Shown: piece after piece, positions 24,700 to 33,328 of the stretch | Position numbering within the stretch: the first letter of the stretch is position 1 | Layout of the letters: each line of letters starts with the position of its first letter | From: Agromyces bracchium | GTDB taxonomy: Bacteria; Actinomycetota; Actinomycetes; Actinomycetales; Microbacteriaceae | Assembly (NCBI RefSeq): GCF_009709675.1 | Contig: NZ_WMLB01000017.1 | Span: 62,001 to 126,000, forward strand | Direction: 5' to 3' | DNA length: 64,000 nucleotides | Translations under genes and position numbers: made by a program | The notes under the pieces: generated by a model | The model's database searches: none | The model's input: only the letters and a program-made list of their open reading frames with translations | Told to the model about the DNA's origin: nothing

Positions 24700-24753
24700 C
24701 ATGAGAATCCGGCGGATGCCCGCGCGTGAAGCATCATCGGCCGGATTCTCATG
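24700..24753. repeat. dispersed palindromic repeat, TGAGAATCCG type, copy 1
   Basis: CATGAGAATCCGGC (24700-24713) and GCCGGATTCTCATG (24740-24753) are perfect 14-bp inverted arms with a 26-base centre. The same arms and a similar internal GGCATC recur at 36416-36473, and a decayed version at 26108-26161. All three lie in intergenic DNA just outside gene starts. Confidence 0.8.
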
Positions 24754-24783
24754 GGCCGAGTCAGGGCGGTTAGGCTCGCGCGC

Positions 24784-26034
24784 ATGGCCTACGACGTCGC
24801 CCGCATCCGCTCCTGGTTCCCCGCGCTCGAGCACGGCTGGGCGCTCTTCGACGGCCCCGGTGGCACGCAGGCGCCGCGGCAGGTCGGCGAGGCGATCGCG
24901 TCGACGCTGACCGGCCCGCTCTCGAACCGCGGGCAGCTCGGCGAGTCGGCGCAGCGAGCGGATGCCGCGGTCGCGGCGTTCCGCGACGCCGTCGCCGACT
25001 TCACGGGCGCCGACCCGCGCGGCGTCGTGCACGGCCGGAGCGCGACGCAGCTCGTCTACGACTTCTCGCGCCACCTCTCGAAGGGCTGGGGCCCGGGCGA
25101 CGAGGTCGTGGTCACCCGGCTCGACCACGACTCGAACGTGCGCCCCTGGGTGCAGGCGGCCGAGCGTGCAGGCGCGACCGTTCGGTGGGTCGCGTTCGAC
25201 CCGGCGACGGGCGAGCTCCCGATCGAGGCCGTGGCATCCGCCCTCACCGACCGCACCCGGCTCGTCGCCGTGACGGCCGCGTCGAACCTGATCGGCACGA
25301 TGCCCGACGTCTCCGCCATCGCCGAGGCCGTGCACGCCGTCGGCGTGCTGCTCTTCGTCGATGGCGTCCACTACGCGGCCCACCAGCTGCCCGACCTCGG
25401 CGCGCTCGGCGCCGACTTCTTCACCTGCTCGCCGTACAAGTTCCTCGGCCCGCACTGCGGGCTGCTCGTCGCCGACCCCGCGCTCCTCGAGACGATCGCG
25501 CCCGACAAGCTGCTGCCCGCGACCGACGTCGTGCCCGAGCGGTTCGAGTTCGGCACGCTGCCGTACGAGCTCCTCGCGGGCGTCACGGCGGCGGTCGACG
25601 TGCTCGCGTCGCTCGCCGAACCAGCCGACGGGCCCGCCGGCCTCCCCGCCGCGGCCGGGAGCGCGACGGATGCCCCCGCCTCCCGCCGCACGCGCCTCGC
25701 CGCGTCCTACGCCGCGCTGCACGAGCACGAGTCGCGCCTGCTCGCCCGACTCGAGTCGGCGCTCGCCGACCTGCCCGGCACGACCGTGCACTCGCGCGCC
25801 TCGCGGCGCACCCCGACGCTGCTCGCGACCTTCGCGGGCCACGAGGCATCCGCCGTCTCGGACAGCCTCGCCGCCGATCGCGTGCTCGCGCCGAGCGGCA
25901 ACTTCTACGCCCTCGAGGCGTCGCGCCACCTCGGGCTCGGCGACGACGGCGGGCTGCGCATCGGGCTCGCGCCCTACACCGACGACGAGGACGTCGATCG
26001 GCTCATCGCCGGCCTCCGCCGCGCCGTCGCCTGA
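24784..26034 (+). CDS. cysteine-desulfurase-like class V aminotransferase
   Basis: A 416-residue PLP enzyme of the cysteine desulfurase-like subfamily. The opening WALFDGPGGTQAPRQVGEAI is characteristic. PLP contacts include VVVTRLDHDSNVRPWV, VLLFVDGVHYAAHQLPDLGALGADFFTCSPYKFLG, broken by loops, with the Schiff-base lysine in SPYKFLGPHCG. A catalytic Cys loop of the SufS/IscS kind is not obvious near the expected position, so desulfurase activity is uncertain. TAGGCT lies seven bases before the ATG (leaderless). It is immediately downstream of a palindromic repeat. Confidence 0.85.
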   Translation: MAYDVARIRSWFPALEHGWALFDGPGGTQAPRQVGEAIASTLTGPLSNRGQLGESAQRADAAVAAFRDAVADFTGADPRGVVHGRSATQLVYDFSRHLSKGWGPGDEVVVTRLDHDSNVRPWVQAAERAGATVRWVAFDPATGELPIEAVASALTDRTRLVAVTAASNLIGTMPDVSAIAEAVHAVGVLLFVDGVHYAAHQLPDLGALGADFFTCSPYKFLGPHCGLLVADPALLETIAPDKLLPATDVVPERFEFGTLPYELLAGVTAAVDVLASLAEPADGPAGLPAAAGSATDAPASRRTRLAASYAALHEHESRLLARLESALADLPGTTVHSRASRRTPTLLATFAGHEASAVSDSLAADRVLAPSGNFYALEASRHLGLGDDGGLRIGLAPYTDDEDVDRLIAGLRRAVA

Positions 26035-26107
26035 CGCGCCCGCGCTGCGCACGCACCCCGCACCCGCGCGCCCTGCGCACACGCACCCGCGCGCCCCTCC
26101 CCCAGCG

Positions 26108-26161
26108 CATGGGAATTCATTTCTCACCGCCGCACGCGACCCCGTCGACCGGAATCTCATG
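26108..26161. repeat. decayed copy of the TGAGAATCCG-type palindromic repeat
   Basis: CATGGGAATTC at 26108 and GGAATCTCATGCGGGAG ending near 26167 keep the outer pattern of copies 1 and 2 but the arms no longer pair perfectly. It lies in the 208-bp gap before the PEP-mutase-like gene, next to a pair of GCACCCGCGCGCCC direct repeats (about 26055 and 26084). Confidence 0.5.
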
Positions 26162-26242
26162 CGGGAGGAGGTCACGAACAGACCTGCGACGAACCGGGGC
26201 GTTTCCTCCGCCGGGATGCCGTCGGGCAATAGTGTGGAAGGC

Positions 26243-27016
26243 ATGACCCCCGCCGAGGCCGGCGCCGAGTTGCGCCGACTGCACGTCGACGATGAGCTGC
26301 TCCAGGTCGTCAACGTGTGGGACGTGGTGAGCGCGAACACCGTCGCCGCCCTTCCCGAGACCCGGGCGCTCGCGACCGCGAGCCAGTCGATCGCGGCCGC
26401 CTTCGGGTATCCCGACGGCGAGCACATCCCGGTCGACCTCATGCTCGACATGGTCGGGCGCATCGCGCGAGCCGTCGAGGTGCCCGTCAGCGCCGACCTC
26501 GAGGCCGGGTACGGCGACCCGGGCGAGACGATCCGACGCGCGATCGGCGAGGGCGTCGTCGGTGCGAACCTCGAGGACCAGCTCAAGCCCCTCGCCGACT
26601 CGGTTGCCGCGGTCGAAGCCGCTGTCGCCGCGGCCGACGCCGAGGGCGTCCCGTTCGCGCTCAACGCGCGCACCGACGCCTGGCTCCGCGGCAAGGACCG
26701 GCCCCGCGAGGTCTGGATGGCCGACGCGATCGAGCGCGGACGCGCCTACCTCGACGCGGGTGCGACGTGCGTGTTCGTGCCGGGGAACTTCGGCGAGGAC
26801 GTCGTGGCCGAACTGGTCGAGGGCATCGGATGGCGGAGGGTGAGCCTCATCGGGCTGCCCGACGTCCCGACTCCGGACCGGCTCGTCGAACTCGGCGTCG
26901 CACGCATCTCGTACGGGCCGTACCCGCAGCGCGTCACGCTCGCGTCGCTGCAGGACCTCGCGGCCATGCTGTACCGCGGCGGCGTCCTGCCCCGCGGCAT
27001 CCGCCCGCTGAACTAG
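26243..27016 (+). CDS. isocitrate lyase / PEP mutase superfamily protein
   Basis: A 257-residue TIM-barrel protein. The segments LLQVVNVWDVVSANTVA, ATASQSIAAAFGYPDGE, VPVSADLEAGYGDP and GANLEDQLKPL are the metal and substrate loops of the PEP mutase/isocitrate lyase superfamily, and the phosphonopyruvate-hydrolase-like NARTDAWL strand follows. Members make or break C-C or P-C bonds in oxaloacetate-like compounds, but this small stand-alone group is mostly uncharacterised. TAGTGT seven bases before the ATG suggests a leaderless transcript. Confidence 0.85.
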   Translation: MTPAEAGAELRRLHVDDELLQVVNVWDVVSANTVAALPETRALATASQSIAAAFGYPDGEHIPVDLMLDMVGRIARAVEVPVSADLEAGYGDPGETIRRAIGEGVVGANLEDQLKPLADSVAAVEAAVAAADAEGVPFALNARTDAWLRGKDRPREVWMADAIERGRAYLDAGATCVFVPGNFGEDVVAELVEGIGWRRVSLIGLPDVPTPDRLVELGVARISYGPYPQRVTLASLQDLAAMLYRGGVLPRGIRPLN

Positions 27017-27062
27017 ACCCGCCGGCATCGCCGGCCCGACCCGAACACCGAGAGGATCGCGC

Positions 27063-27965
27063 ATGGGCGATGGGACCACCATCGAGATCACCGGACTCAC
27101 CAAGCGCTTCGGCGCCGTCACCGCGGTCGACGACCTGACCTTCACGGTCGAACCGGGCCGCGTCACCGGCTTCCTCGGGCCGAACGGCGCCGGCAAGACG
27201 ACCACGCTGCGCACACTGCTCGGTCTCGAGCGCCCGACGGCCGGCACGGCGACCTTCGGCGGCACCGTCTACCGGGACCTGACGAAGCCGCTCGAGACCG
27301 TCGGCGCGGCGCTCGACGCGGCCTTCCATCCGGGACGGACGGCCCGCAACCACCTGCGCGTCACGGCGACCGCCGCCGGCATCCGCTCGTCACGGGTCGA
27401 CCAGGTGCTCGAGCAGGTCGGAATGTCGGAGTTCGCGAGCCGACGCGTCGGGGGGTTCTCGCTCGGCATGCGGCAGCGGCTGGCACTCGCGACCACGCTG
27501 CTCGGCGACCCGCGGGTGCTCGTGCTCGACGAGCCGATCAACGGCCTCGACCCCGAGGGCATCAAGTGGATCCGCGGGTTCCTGCAGTCGCTCGCCCGCG
27601 AGGGCCGCACCGTGCTCGTCAGTTCGCACCTCCTGAGCGAGGTGCAGCAGTCGGTCGACGAGGTCGTGATCATCTCGCGCGGGCGGCTCGTCCGGACGGG
27701 TCCGCTGTCGAGCCTCGAGCTCGACGCCTCGCCGCGGACCGTCGTGGACTCGCCCGACCGGGCGCGGCTCGCCGCGGCGCTCGACCAGGCCGGCCTCGAG
27801 TACACCGAGGGGCGCGGAGGGCTCATCGTCGTCGAGCCGGATCCGGGCATCGTCGGGCATGCGGCGTTCGTGGGCGGCGTCGAGCTGAGTTCGCTGCACC
27901 GGCTGAAGTCGGGGCTCGAGGAATCGTTCCTGGCCCTCGTCGGCGAGGGTGAGGGTGAGGCGTGA
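27063..27965 (+). CDS. ABC-2 type exporter ATP-binding protein
   Basis: A 300-residue ATPase with Walker A GPNGAGKTTTLRTLLGL (about residues 40), Q-loop-region GRTARNHLRVTATAAG, signature FSLGMRQRLALATTLLG and Walker B VLVLDEPINGLDPEG. The C-terminal 80 residues form the substrate-independent domain usual in daunorubicin/antibiotic-type exporters. The stop overlaps the start of the permease gene by one base (TGATG). Substrate unknown. Confidence 0.9.
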   Translation: MGDGTTIEITGLTKRFGAVTAVDDLTFTVEPGRVTGFLGPNGAGKTTTLRTLLGLERPTAGTATFGGTVYRDLTKPLETVGAALDAAFHPGRTARNHLRVTATAAGIRSSRVDQVLEQVGMSEFASRRVGGFSLGMRQRLALATTLLGDPRVLVLDEPINGLDPEGIKWIRGFLQSLAREGRTVLVSSHLLSEVQQSVDEVVIISRGRLVRTGPLSSLELDASPRTVVDSPDRARLAAALDQAGLEYTEGRGGLIVVEPDPGIVGHAAFVGGVELSSLHRLKSGLEESFLALVGEGEGEA

Positions 27966-28795
27966 TGTCGATCGTGCGGTCCGTCGGCGCGGAGTTCCAG
28001 AAGGTCCTCACCACCCGCATGTGGTGGCTGCTCGCGATCGTCCTCGTCGGGTACGTCGCGATGATGTCGGGCGGCTTCGGCGCGTTCCTCGGGTGGGCGA
28101 CGCAGAATCCGGATGCCGCGGCGGCGGCGGGCGGCAACACCGGGCTCCCGCCCGGGGTCGACCTGGCACCGCTGCTCTACAGCTTCGCCTCGTCGATCGG
28201 GTACGTGTTCCCGGTCCTCCTCGGGGCCCTCGCGGTGACGACGGAGTTCCGGCACCGCACGCTCACGACGACCTTCCTCGCCGAACCGCACCGGACCACC
28301 GTGCTCTCGGGCAAGTTCGCCTCGCAGCTCGTCGTCGGCGCGGTCTTCGGCGTCATCGGCTTCGCCACCTCCGTCGGCGCGGGCGCCGCCGCCCTCGCCG
28401 CCTTCGACCTCGACACGGGCCTCGACTCGAGCGACACGTGGGCGCTCATCGGTCGCGGCATCCTCGCCATGGCCCTCTGGGGTGCCATCGGCGTCGGCCT
28501 CGGTGCGCTCGTGCCGAACCAGGTCGCGGCGATCGTGATCGTCATCGCGTTCACGCAGTTCTTCGAGCCGGTGCTCCGGCTCGTGTCGTCGCTCAACGAC
28601 GTCACCGCGTCGATCGGGCGGTTCCTGCCTGGGGCCGCGAGCGACGCGCTCGTGGGCGCCTCGTTCTACAGCGTGGCCTCGCTCGGCGCCAGCGACTCGC
28701 TCGAGTGGTGGCAGGGCGGACTCGTGCTGCTCGCCATCGCCGTCGTGACGACCGTCATCGGCGGGGCGACGACGTGGCGCCGCGACGTATCGTGA
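27965..28795 (+). CDS. ABC-2 type exporter permease
   Basis: A 276-residue protein with six predicted helices. RSVGAEFQKVLTTRMWWLLAIVL is the typical amphipathic start, and ALAVTTEFRHRTLTTTFLAEPHR followed by LSGKFASQLVVG is the conserved ABC-2 cytoplasmic motif. It partners the ATPase immediately upstream. A GTG at 27962 is an alternative start giving one extra residue. Confidence 0.88.
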   Translation: MSIVRSVGAEFQKVLTTRMWWLLAIVLVGYVAMMSGGFGAFLGWATQNPDAAAAAGGNTGLPPGVDLAPLLYSFASSIGYVFPVLLGALAVTTEFRHRTLTTTFLAEPHRTTVLSGKFASQLVVGAVFGVIGFATSVGAGAAALAAFDLDTGLDSSDTWALIGRGILAMALWGAIGVGLGALVPNQVAAIVIVIAFTQFFEPVLRLVSSLNDVTASIGRFLPGAASDALVGASFYSVASLGASDSLEWWQGGLVLLAIAVVTTVIGGATTWRRDVS

Positions 28796-28823
28796 CGGGC
28801 TGCCGCGGGCGTAGCATCCGTCC

Positions 28824-29213
28824 ATGAGCGTGCTCGCGATCGTCGGCAGCGTGGTGGTGGTGCTCGCCGCCCTGCTGCACGTGTACATCTTCGTCCTCGA
28901 GAGCGTCCGCTGGATGCAGCCGTCGACGTGGCGCGTATTCGGCGTGCGCGACCGCGATCAGGCCGAGGTGCTCCGCCCGATGGCCTACAACCAGGGGTTC
29001 TACAACCTGTTCCTCGCGATCGGGGCGCTCGCGGGCGTCTGGCTCCTGTGGACCGACCTGCCGAGGGCCGGGCTGGCGCTCGCGCTCTTCACGACGGCGT
29101 GCATGGCCGCGGCGGCCGTGGTGCTGACCACCACGGGTCGCGGGTACCTGCGGCCGGCGCTCATCCAGGGCACGCTGCCGCTCCTCGGGTTCGTGCTGCT
29201 GCTGTTCGCCTGA
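28824..29213 (+). CDS. DUF1304 family membrane protein
   Basis: A 129-residue protein with four helices. The first helix runs into ALLHVYIFVLESVRWMQPSTWRVFG, and RPMAYNQGFYNLFLAIGAL is the conserved NQGxYN motif of DUF1304. The family function is unknown. TAGCAT lies six bases before the ATG, indicating its own leaderless promoter despite the closeness of the ABC operon. Confidence 0.9.
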   Translation: MSVLAIVGSVVVVLAALLHVYIFVLESVRWMQPSTWRVFGVRDRDQAEVLRPMAYNQGFYNLFLAIGALAGVWLLWTDLPRAGLALALFTTACMAAAAVVLTTTGRGYLRPALIQGTLPLLGFVLLLFA

Positions 29214-29276
29214 ACCGGCCGTGCGTCGGGCTGCCGCCGGCGTCGCTCGGGGCGGCTGCCGCTCGCGGCGGGCGGT

Positions 29277-29291
29277 CGCTCGCGGCGAGCG
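29277..29291. terminator. GC hairpin between convergent genes
   Basis: CGCTCG, CGG, CGAGCG forms a compact stem immediately before the stop of the minus-strand gene at 29294 and 64 bp after the DUF1304 gene. It is a candidate terminator for the plus-strand transcript. Confidence 0.45.
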
Positions 29292-29293
29292 GC

Positions 29294-29722
29294 TCAGTCG
29301 CCGCTCGTCTCCTCCTGCGCGAAGTCGTCGGCGTCGACCCGTGCCGCGGCCGGCTCGGCATCGTCGTCGTTCGGCGCGCCGACTTTGAGCTTGTCGATCA
29401 GCTCGGTCGCTCGGCTCGTGCTCAGGACGAGCCGACCGAACTCGCCGCCCGAGAGTTCGAGCACGACCGCCTGCCGCTTGCCCTTCACGAGCACGAAGTC
29501 GCTGCCGGTGTGCGTCTTCCAGACGCCCACGGCGATGACGAGCGGCACCTCGGTGCCACGGCGGCGGATGCCTCGGATCCAGATCCACGGGTCGTCGGTG
29601 ATGATGGCCGAGCGGATGTCGTCGCGCTGGACGATCACGTCGGCGCCCCGCAGCGCGAGCGACTTCTCGGCCGGCGTGAGGTGGACCTCGAGCCGATCGT
29701 TGTGGACGCGCAGGTTGGCCAT
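29294..29722 (-). CDS. conserved hypothetical protein, beta-rich, not recognised
   Basis: A 142-residue soluble protein, not recognised. Alternating hydrophobic strands (RLEVHLTPAEKSLALRGADVIV, IWIRGIRRRGTEVPLVIAVGVW, DFVLVKGKRQAVVLEL) suggest a PH-like or split-barrel beta fold. The C-terminal 25 residues are acidic and probably disordered. The start at 29722 is preferred over 29731 because GGA lies at a usable distance. No membrane segment or catalytic motif is visible. It stands alone between the DUF1304 gene and the repeat region before hemL. Confidence 0.6.
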   Translation of the reverse strand: MANLRVHNDRLEVHLTPAEKSLALRGADVIVQRDDIRSAIITDDPWIWIRGIRRRGTEVPLVIAVGVWKTHTGSDFVLVKGKRQAVVLELSGGEFGRLVLSTSRATELIDKLKVGAPNDDDAEPAAARVDADDFAQEETSGD

Positions 29723-29815
29723 GGATTCCATCCTGCCCGAGGCCGCCGTCACGGGCGTGGTCGACGCTCCACAAAGGCTGGATCGGTTCCGTGCACGGAA
29801 TCCACGACCCATCGA

Positions 29816-29907
29816 ACCGTTCTCAGGAGCGGAGGCCCGAGTCGCACGCTTCTCAGGACGACACGCCGCCGAACACGGCGACACGCCGAAGAACTCCTGA
29901 GAACGGT
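29816..29907. repeat. long-spaced inverted repeat containing three TTCTCAGGA motifs
   Basis: ACCGTTCTCAGGAG (29816-29829) and CTCCTGAGAACGGT (29894-29907) are perfect 14-bp inverted arms 64 bp apart. A third TTCTCAGGA occurs between them (29850-29858), and CGACACGCCG occurs twice in the centre. The right arm ends two bases before the hemL stop, so it may terminate the heme transcript or be a dispersed repeat. Confidence 0.75.
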
Positions 29908-29909
29908 GC

Positions 29910-31316
29910 TTACGCCGGCGGGCGGGCGGATGCCGCGGCGCGCGCCGCAGCCGGCAGGGCGTCGAGGATCCGTGAGGTCGCGGTGTCGTCGTGCGCGGCG
30001 GTCACGAACCACGCCTCGAACACGCTCGGCGGCAGCGAGACGCCCGCGTCGAGCATCGCGTGGAAGAAGGGCGCGTAGCGCCACGACTCCTGCGCGAGCA
30101 CGCCCGCGTAGTCACGCGCGCCGCCGGCGCCGGCCTCCCCGAAGAGGAAGCTGAAGAGGTTGCCCGCGACCTGCACGCCGTGCGCGACGCCCTCGGCCGA
30201 GAGGGCCGCCGAGACCTCGCGCTGCAGCAGCGCGCTCACCTCGTCGAGCTTCGCGTAGACCGCGTCGTCGGCGAGCCGCAGCGTAGTGACGCCAGCCGCG
30301 ACCGCGACGGGGTTCCCCGAGAGCGTGCCCGCCTGGTAGACCGGGCCGAGCGGCGCGAGCCGCTCCATGATCTCGGCGCGACCGCCGAGCGCGGCGACGG
30401 GCATGCCGCCGCCGACGACCTTGCCGAACGTGACGAGGTCGGGCGTGAACGCGGCATCCGTCTCGGCCTCGATGCCCCACCAGCCGGCCTTCGAGACGCG
30501 GAAGCCCGTGAGCACCTCGTCGCTGATGACGAGCGCGCCGTGCGCGTGGGCGAGCTCGACGAGCGCGCGGTTGAAGCCGGGCAGCGGCGGCACGACGCCC
30601 ATGTTCGCGGCGGCGGCCTCGGTGATGACCGCGGCGATGCGGTCGCCGTGCTCGGCGAACACCGCGGCGAGCGCGTCGAGGTCGTTGTAGGGCACGACGA
30701 GCGTGAGCGCCGCGACGTCGGCCGGCACGCCCGCGGAACCCGGCAGCGCGAACGTCGCGAGGCCGGAACCCGCCTCGGCGAGCAGCCCATCGGAGTGCCC
30801 GTGGTAGTGCCCGGCGAACTTCACGAGCAGGTCGCGACCGGTGAAGCCGCGCGCGAGGCGGATGGCGCTCATGGTCGCCTCGGTGCCGGTCGAGACGAGC
30901 CGCAGCTTCTCGACCGGCGCCACGCGGGCTTCGATGAGCTCGGCGAGCTCGGTCTCCACGGGCGTCGAGGCGCCGAACGAGAGGCCGCGGGCCGCGGCAT
31001 CCTGCACGGCCCCGATCACCTCGGGATGCGCATGGCCGAGGATGGCGGGGCCCCAACCCGCGACGAGGTCGACGTACTCGCGCCCCTCGGCGTCGGTCAC
31101 GTACGGGCCGCGCGCCGACACGAGGAAGCGAGGCGTGCCCCCGACGGAGCGGAACGCGCGCACGGGCGAGTTCACGCCGCCGGGGATCGCGGCCTGCGCG
31201 CGGGCGAAGAGGTCGGCGTTCGTCGCGCCCTCCGGCGATCGGGTGGGACGCGCACCGCCCGTCCCCTCCGGCGATCGAGTAGGACGCGCAGCGCCCGTAT
31301 CGAGATCCGTCATCAT
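29910..31316 (-). CDS. hemL: glutamate-1-semialdehyde 2,1-aminomutase
   Basis: A 468-residue PLP enzyme. The core starts [23 protein letters not shown] and includes [18 protein letters not shown] [49 protein letters not shown] and the Schiff-base lysine in [17 protein letters not shown]. It converts glutamate-1-semialdehyde to 5-aminolevulinate. The first 33 residues are an extension with a tandem peptide (ARPTRSPEG twice) encoded by repeat DNA. Translation is coupled to hemB by an ATGA overlap. An ATG at 31313 would shorten it by one residue. Confidence 0.95.
   Translation of the reverse strand: MMTDLDTGAARPTRSPEGTGGARPTRSPEGATNADLFARAQAAIPGGVNSPVRAFRSVGGTPRFLVSARGPYVTDAEGREYVDLVAGWGPAILGHAHPEVIGAVQDAAARGLSFGASTPVETELAELIEARVAPVEKLRLVSTGTEATMSAIRLARGFTGRDLLVKFAGHYHGHSDGLLAEAGSGLATFALPGSAGVPADVAALTLVVPYNDLDALAAVFAEHGDRIAAVITEAAAANMGVVPPLPGFNRALVELAHAHGALVISDEVLTGFRVSKAGWWGIEAETDAAFTPDLVTFGKVVGGGMPVAALGGRAEIMERLAPLGPVYQAGTLSGNPVAVAAGVTTLRLADDAVYAKLDEVSALLQREVSAALSAEGVAHGVQVAGNLFSFLFGEAGAGGARDYAGVLAQESWRYAPFFHAMLDAGVSLPPSVFEAWFVTAAHDDTATSRILDALPAAARAAASARPPA
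31228..31308. repeat. tandem repeat and TCGATAC-type palindrome inside the 5' end of hemL
   Basis: A 36-bp unit (31228-31263) is repeated at 31264-31299. Read on the minus strand, the promoter-proximal copy (31271-31308) is GATCTCGATACGGGCG then CTGCGCGTCCTACTCGATC, the same layout as the palindrome at 8178-8210. The insertion is in frame and encodes the N-terminal repeats of HemL. Confidence 0.8.
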
Positions 31317-32308
31317 TCGGTCCCCTCCCGGAGCCATCCGGCGAGCTCGGTCGCCCAGTAGGTCAGCACGGCGTCGGCGCCGGCCCGGCGGATGCCGCGG
31401 ACCGACTCGATCACGGCGCGGCGGCGGTCGATCCAGCCGTGCATGGCGGCGGCCTCGATCATCGAGTACTCGCCTGAGACCTGGTACGCCCAGACCGGCA
31501 CCTCGCTCGCGGCGGACACGTCGGCGAGCACGTCGAGGTACGACCCCGCGGGCTTCACCATGACGATGTCGGCGCCCTCGTCGATGTCGATCATCGCCTC
31601 GCGCAGGCCCTCGCGGCGGTTGCCGGGATCGAGCTGGTACGTGCGGCGATCGCCCTCGAGGGTCGACTCGACCGCGTCGCGGAAGGGCCCGTAGTAGGCC
31701 GAGGCGTACTTCGCCGAGTAGGCGAGGATCGCGGTGTGCGTGAAGCCGGCGCCGTCGAGCGCCTCGCGCACGGCGGCGACCTGGCCGTCCATCATGCCCG
31801 AGAGGCCGAGCAGCTGCGATCCGGATGCCGCCTGCACGAGCGCCATCTCCTGGTACCGCTCGAGCGTGGCGTCGTTGTCGACCCGGCCGAGCGCGTCGAG
31901 CACGCCGCAGTGGCCGTGGTCGGTGAACTCGTCGAGGCACAGGTCGGTCTGCACGACGAGCGCGTCTCCGACCTCGTCGGCCACGACGCGCGTCGCGACG
32001 TTGAGGATGCCGTTCGGGTCGACACCGCACGAGCCGGTCGCGTCGCGGGTCTCGGGCACGCCGAACAGCATCACGCCGCCGACGCCGGCGGCCGCGGCAT
32101 CCGTCACCGCCTGCTTCACGGAGTCGAGCGAGTGCTGCACGACGCCCGGCATCGAGGCGATCGGCATCGGCTCGGTCACGCCCTCGCGGACGAAGATCGG
32201 CAGGACCAGCTCGGCGGGGGCGAGGCGGGTCTCGGACACGAGGCGGCGCAGGGCCGGCGTCTCACGGAGTCGCCGGGGCCGCACGCGGGGCGCGGGTGCG
32301 GAAGTCAC
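31313..32308 (-). CDS. hemB: delta-aminolevulinic acid dehydratase (porphobilinogen synthase)
   Basis: A 331-residue enzyme starting at GTG. The metal site is [14 protein letters not shown], a mixed type with two Cys and an Asp. The Schiff-base lysines are in [17 protein letters not shown] and [12 protein letters not shown]. It condenses two 5-aminolevulinates to porphobilinogen. TAGGCT (32315-32320) sits six bases before the start, so hemB-hemL has its own leaderless promoter, separate from hemQHCD. The 3' end overlaps hemL by 4 bp. Confidence 0.96.
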   Translation of the reverse strand: MTSAPAPRVRPRRLRETPALRRLVSETRLAPAELVLPIFVREGVTEPMPIASMPGVVQHSLDSVKQAVTDAAAAGVGGVMLFGVPETRDATGSCGVDPNGILNVATRVVADEVGDALVVQTDLCLDEFTDHGHCGVLDALGRVDNDATLERYQEMALVQAASGSQLLGLSGMMDGQVAAVREALDGAGFTHTAILAYSAKYASAYYGPFRDAVESTLEGDRRTYQLDPGNRREGLREAMIDIDEGADIVMVKPAGSYLDVLADVSAASEVPVWAYQVSGEYSMIEAAAMHGWIDRRRAVIESVRGIRRAGADAVLTYWATELAGWLREGTE

Positions 32309-32410
32309 CCGGCAAGCCTACGCGGGCGCGGCTGTGCGGTCGGTGGGCGCGAGGCGTCGACCTCGGGGGCCTCGCCGCCTGCGCTCGCCTCCTCGGGGCG
32401 CCCACGCCCC

Positions 32411-32479
32411 CTCCAAGTGAGGTTTCTGCGCTCGAGGCACGTTTGAAACGTCACTCGGGCGCAGAAATCTCACTTGGAG
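32411..32479. repeat. nested palindrome between hemB and hemD
   Basis: Outer arms: 32411-32431 (begins CTCCAAGTGAGGTTTC) and 32459-32479 pair over 21 positions with one mismatch. The centre holds a 13-bp perfect palindrome, ACGTTTGAAACGT (32439-32451). It can fold as one 69-base hairpin. It lies 34 bp after the hemD stop and about 100 bp upstream of the hemB start; terminator or dispersed repeat are both possible. Confidence 0.8.
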
Positions 32480-32512
32480 CGAGCAAGCGAGCGAGCGGAT
32501 GCCGCGGGCGGC

Positions 32513-33328
32513 TCAGGCGCTCGCGAGCGCCGAGCTCACGACCGCGTCGATGAGCGACTCGGCGCTCCGCTCGGCCGCGATCACGTCGACGCGGAGGCCG
32601 AAGGCCGCGGCATCCTTCTGCGTCTGCGGGCCGATCGCCGCGACCAAGGTCTTCTCGGGAACCGGCCCGAGCTGCGCCTGCACCTGCTCGGCGACGCTGC
32701 CCGAGGTCACGAGGATCGCGTCGACCTTGCCGGCGCGCACGTCGTCGACGACCTTCTGCGCGACCGGCACGCCGACCGTGCGATACGCGACGACGGCCTC
32801 GACGTGGTGGCCGATGCGCTCGAGCCCGACCGAGAGCACCTGCTTGGCGATCGCCGAGCGGAGCGCGAGGACGCGGAGCGGCACGACGCCCTCGGTCGCG
32901 GCCTCCCACTCCTCGAGGAGCCCGCGCGCGGAGTTCTCCTCACTCGGCACGATGTCGGCGCGGTAGCCGGCGGCGACGAGGGCGGCCGCGGTGGTCTCGC
33001 CCACCGCGGCGACCTTCGTCGCCTCCGGGATGACCGCGCCGTACGAGGACAGCACGTCCACCGTCGTCGCGCTCGTGACGGTCACCCAGTCGAAGGAGCC
33101 GGAGGCGAGCTTGGCGAGCGCCGCCTCGAGCGCGGGCTGGTCGTCGGTCGGCGCGAAGTTGATCATCGGCGCGATGACCGGCGAGGCGCCACGGGCCCGG
33201 AGGGATGCGGCGACCGAGTCGCCCCAGGGCCCGCCACGGGGCACGAGCACGCGCCAACCTGCGAGCGGCTTGGAGCCGTCGGCTCCGGGCAGGTTGATCG
33301 CGCCGGTCATCGGTTCGAATTCGGTCAC
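32513..33328 (-). CDS. hemD: uroporphyrinogen-III synthase
   Basis: A 271-residue, two-lobed protein of the weakly conserved HemD family. Recognisable parts are WRVLVPRGGPWGDSVAASLR, DWVTVTSATTVDVL, VAAVGETTAAALVAAG, ILVTSGSVAEQV and LVAAIGPQTQKDAAAFGL. It closes and inverts ring D of the linear tetrapyrrole. The GTG at 33328 overlaps the hemC stop (GTGA) and is preceded by AGGAG, so it is preferred over the ATG at 33310. Confidence 0.93.
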   Translation of the reverse strand: MTEFEPMTGAINLPGADGSKPLAGWRVLVPRGGPWGDSVAASLRARGASPVIAPMINFAPTDDQPALEAALAKLASGSFDWVTVTSATTVDVLSSYGAVIPEATKVAAVGETTAAALVAAGYRADIVPSEENSARGLLEEWEAATEGVVPLRVLALRSAIAKQVLSVGLERIGHHVEAVVAYRTVGVPVAQKVVDDVRAGKVDAILVTSGSVAEQVQAQLGPVPEKTLVAAIGPQTQKDAAAFGLRVDVIAAERSAESLIDAVVSSALASA

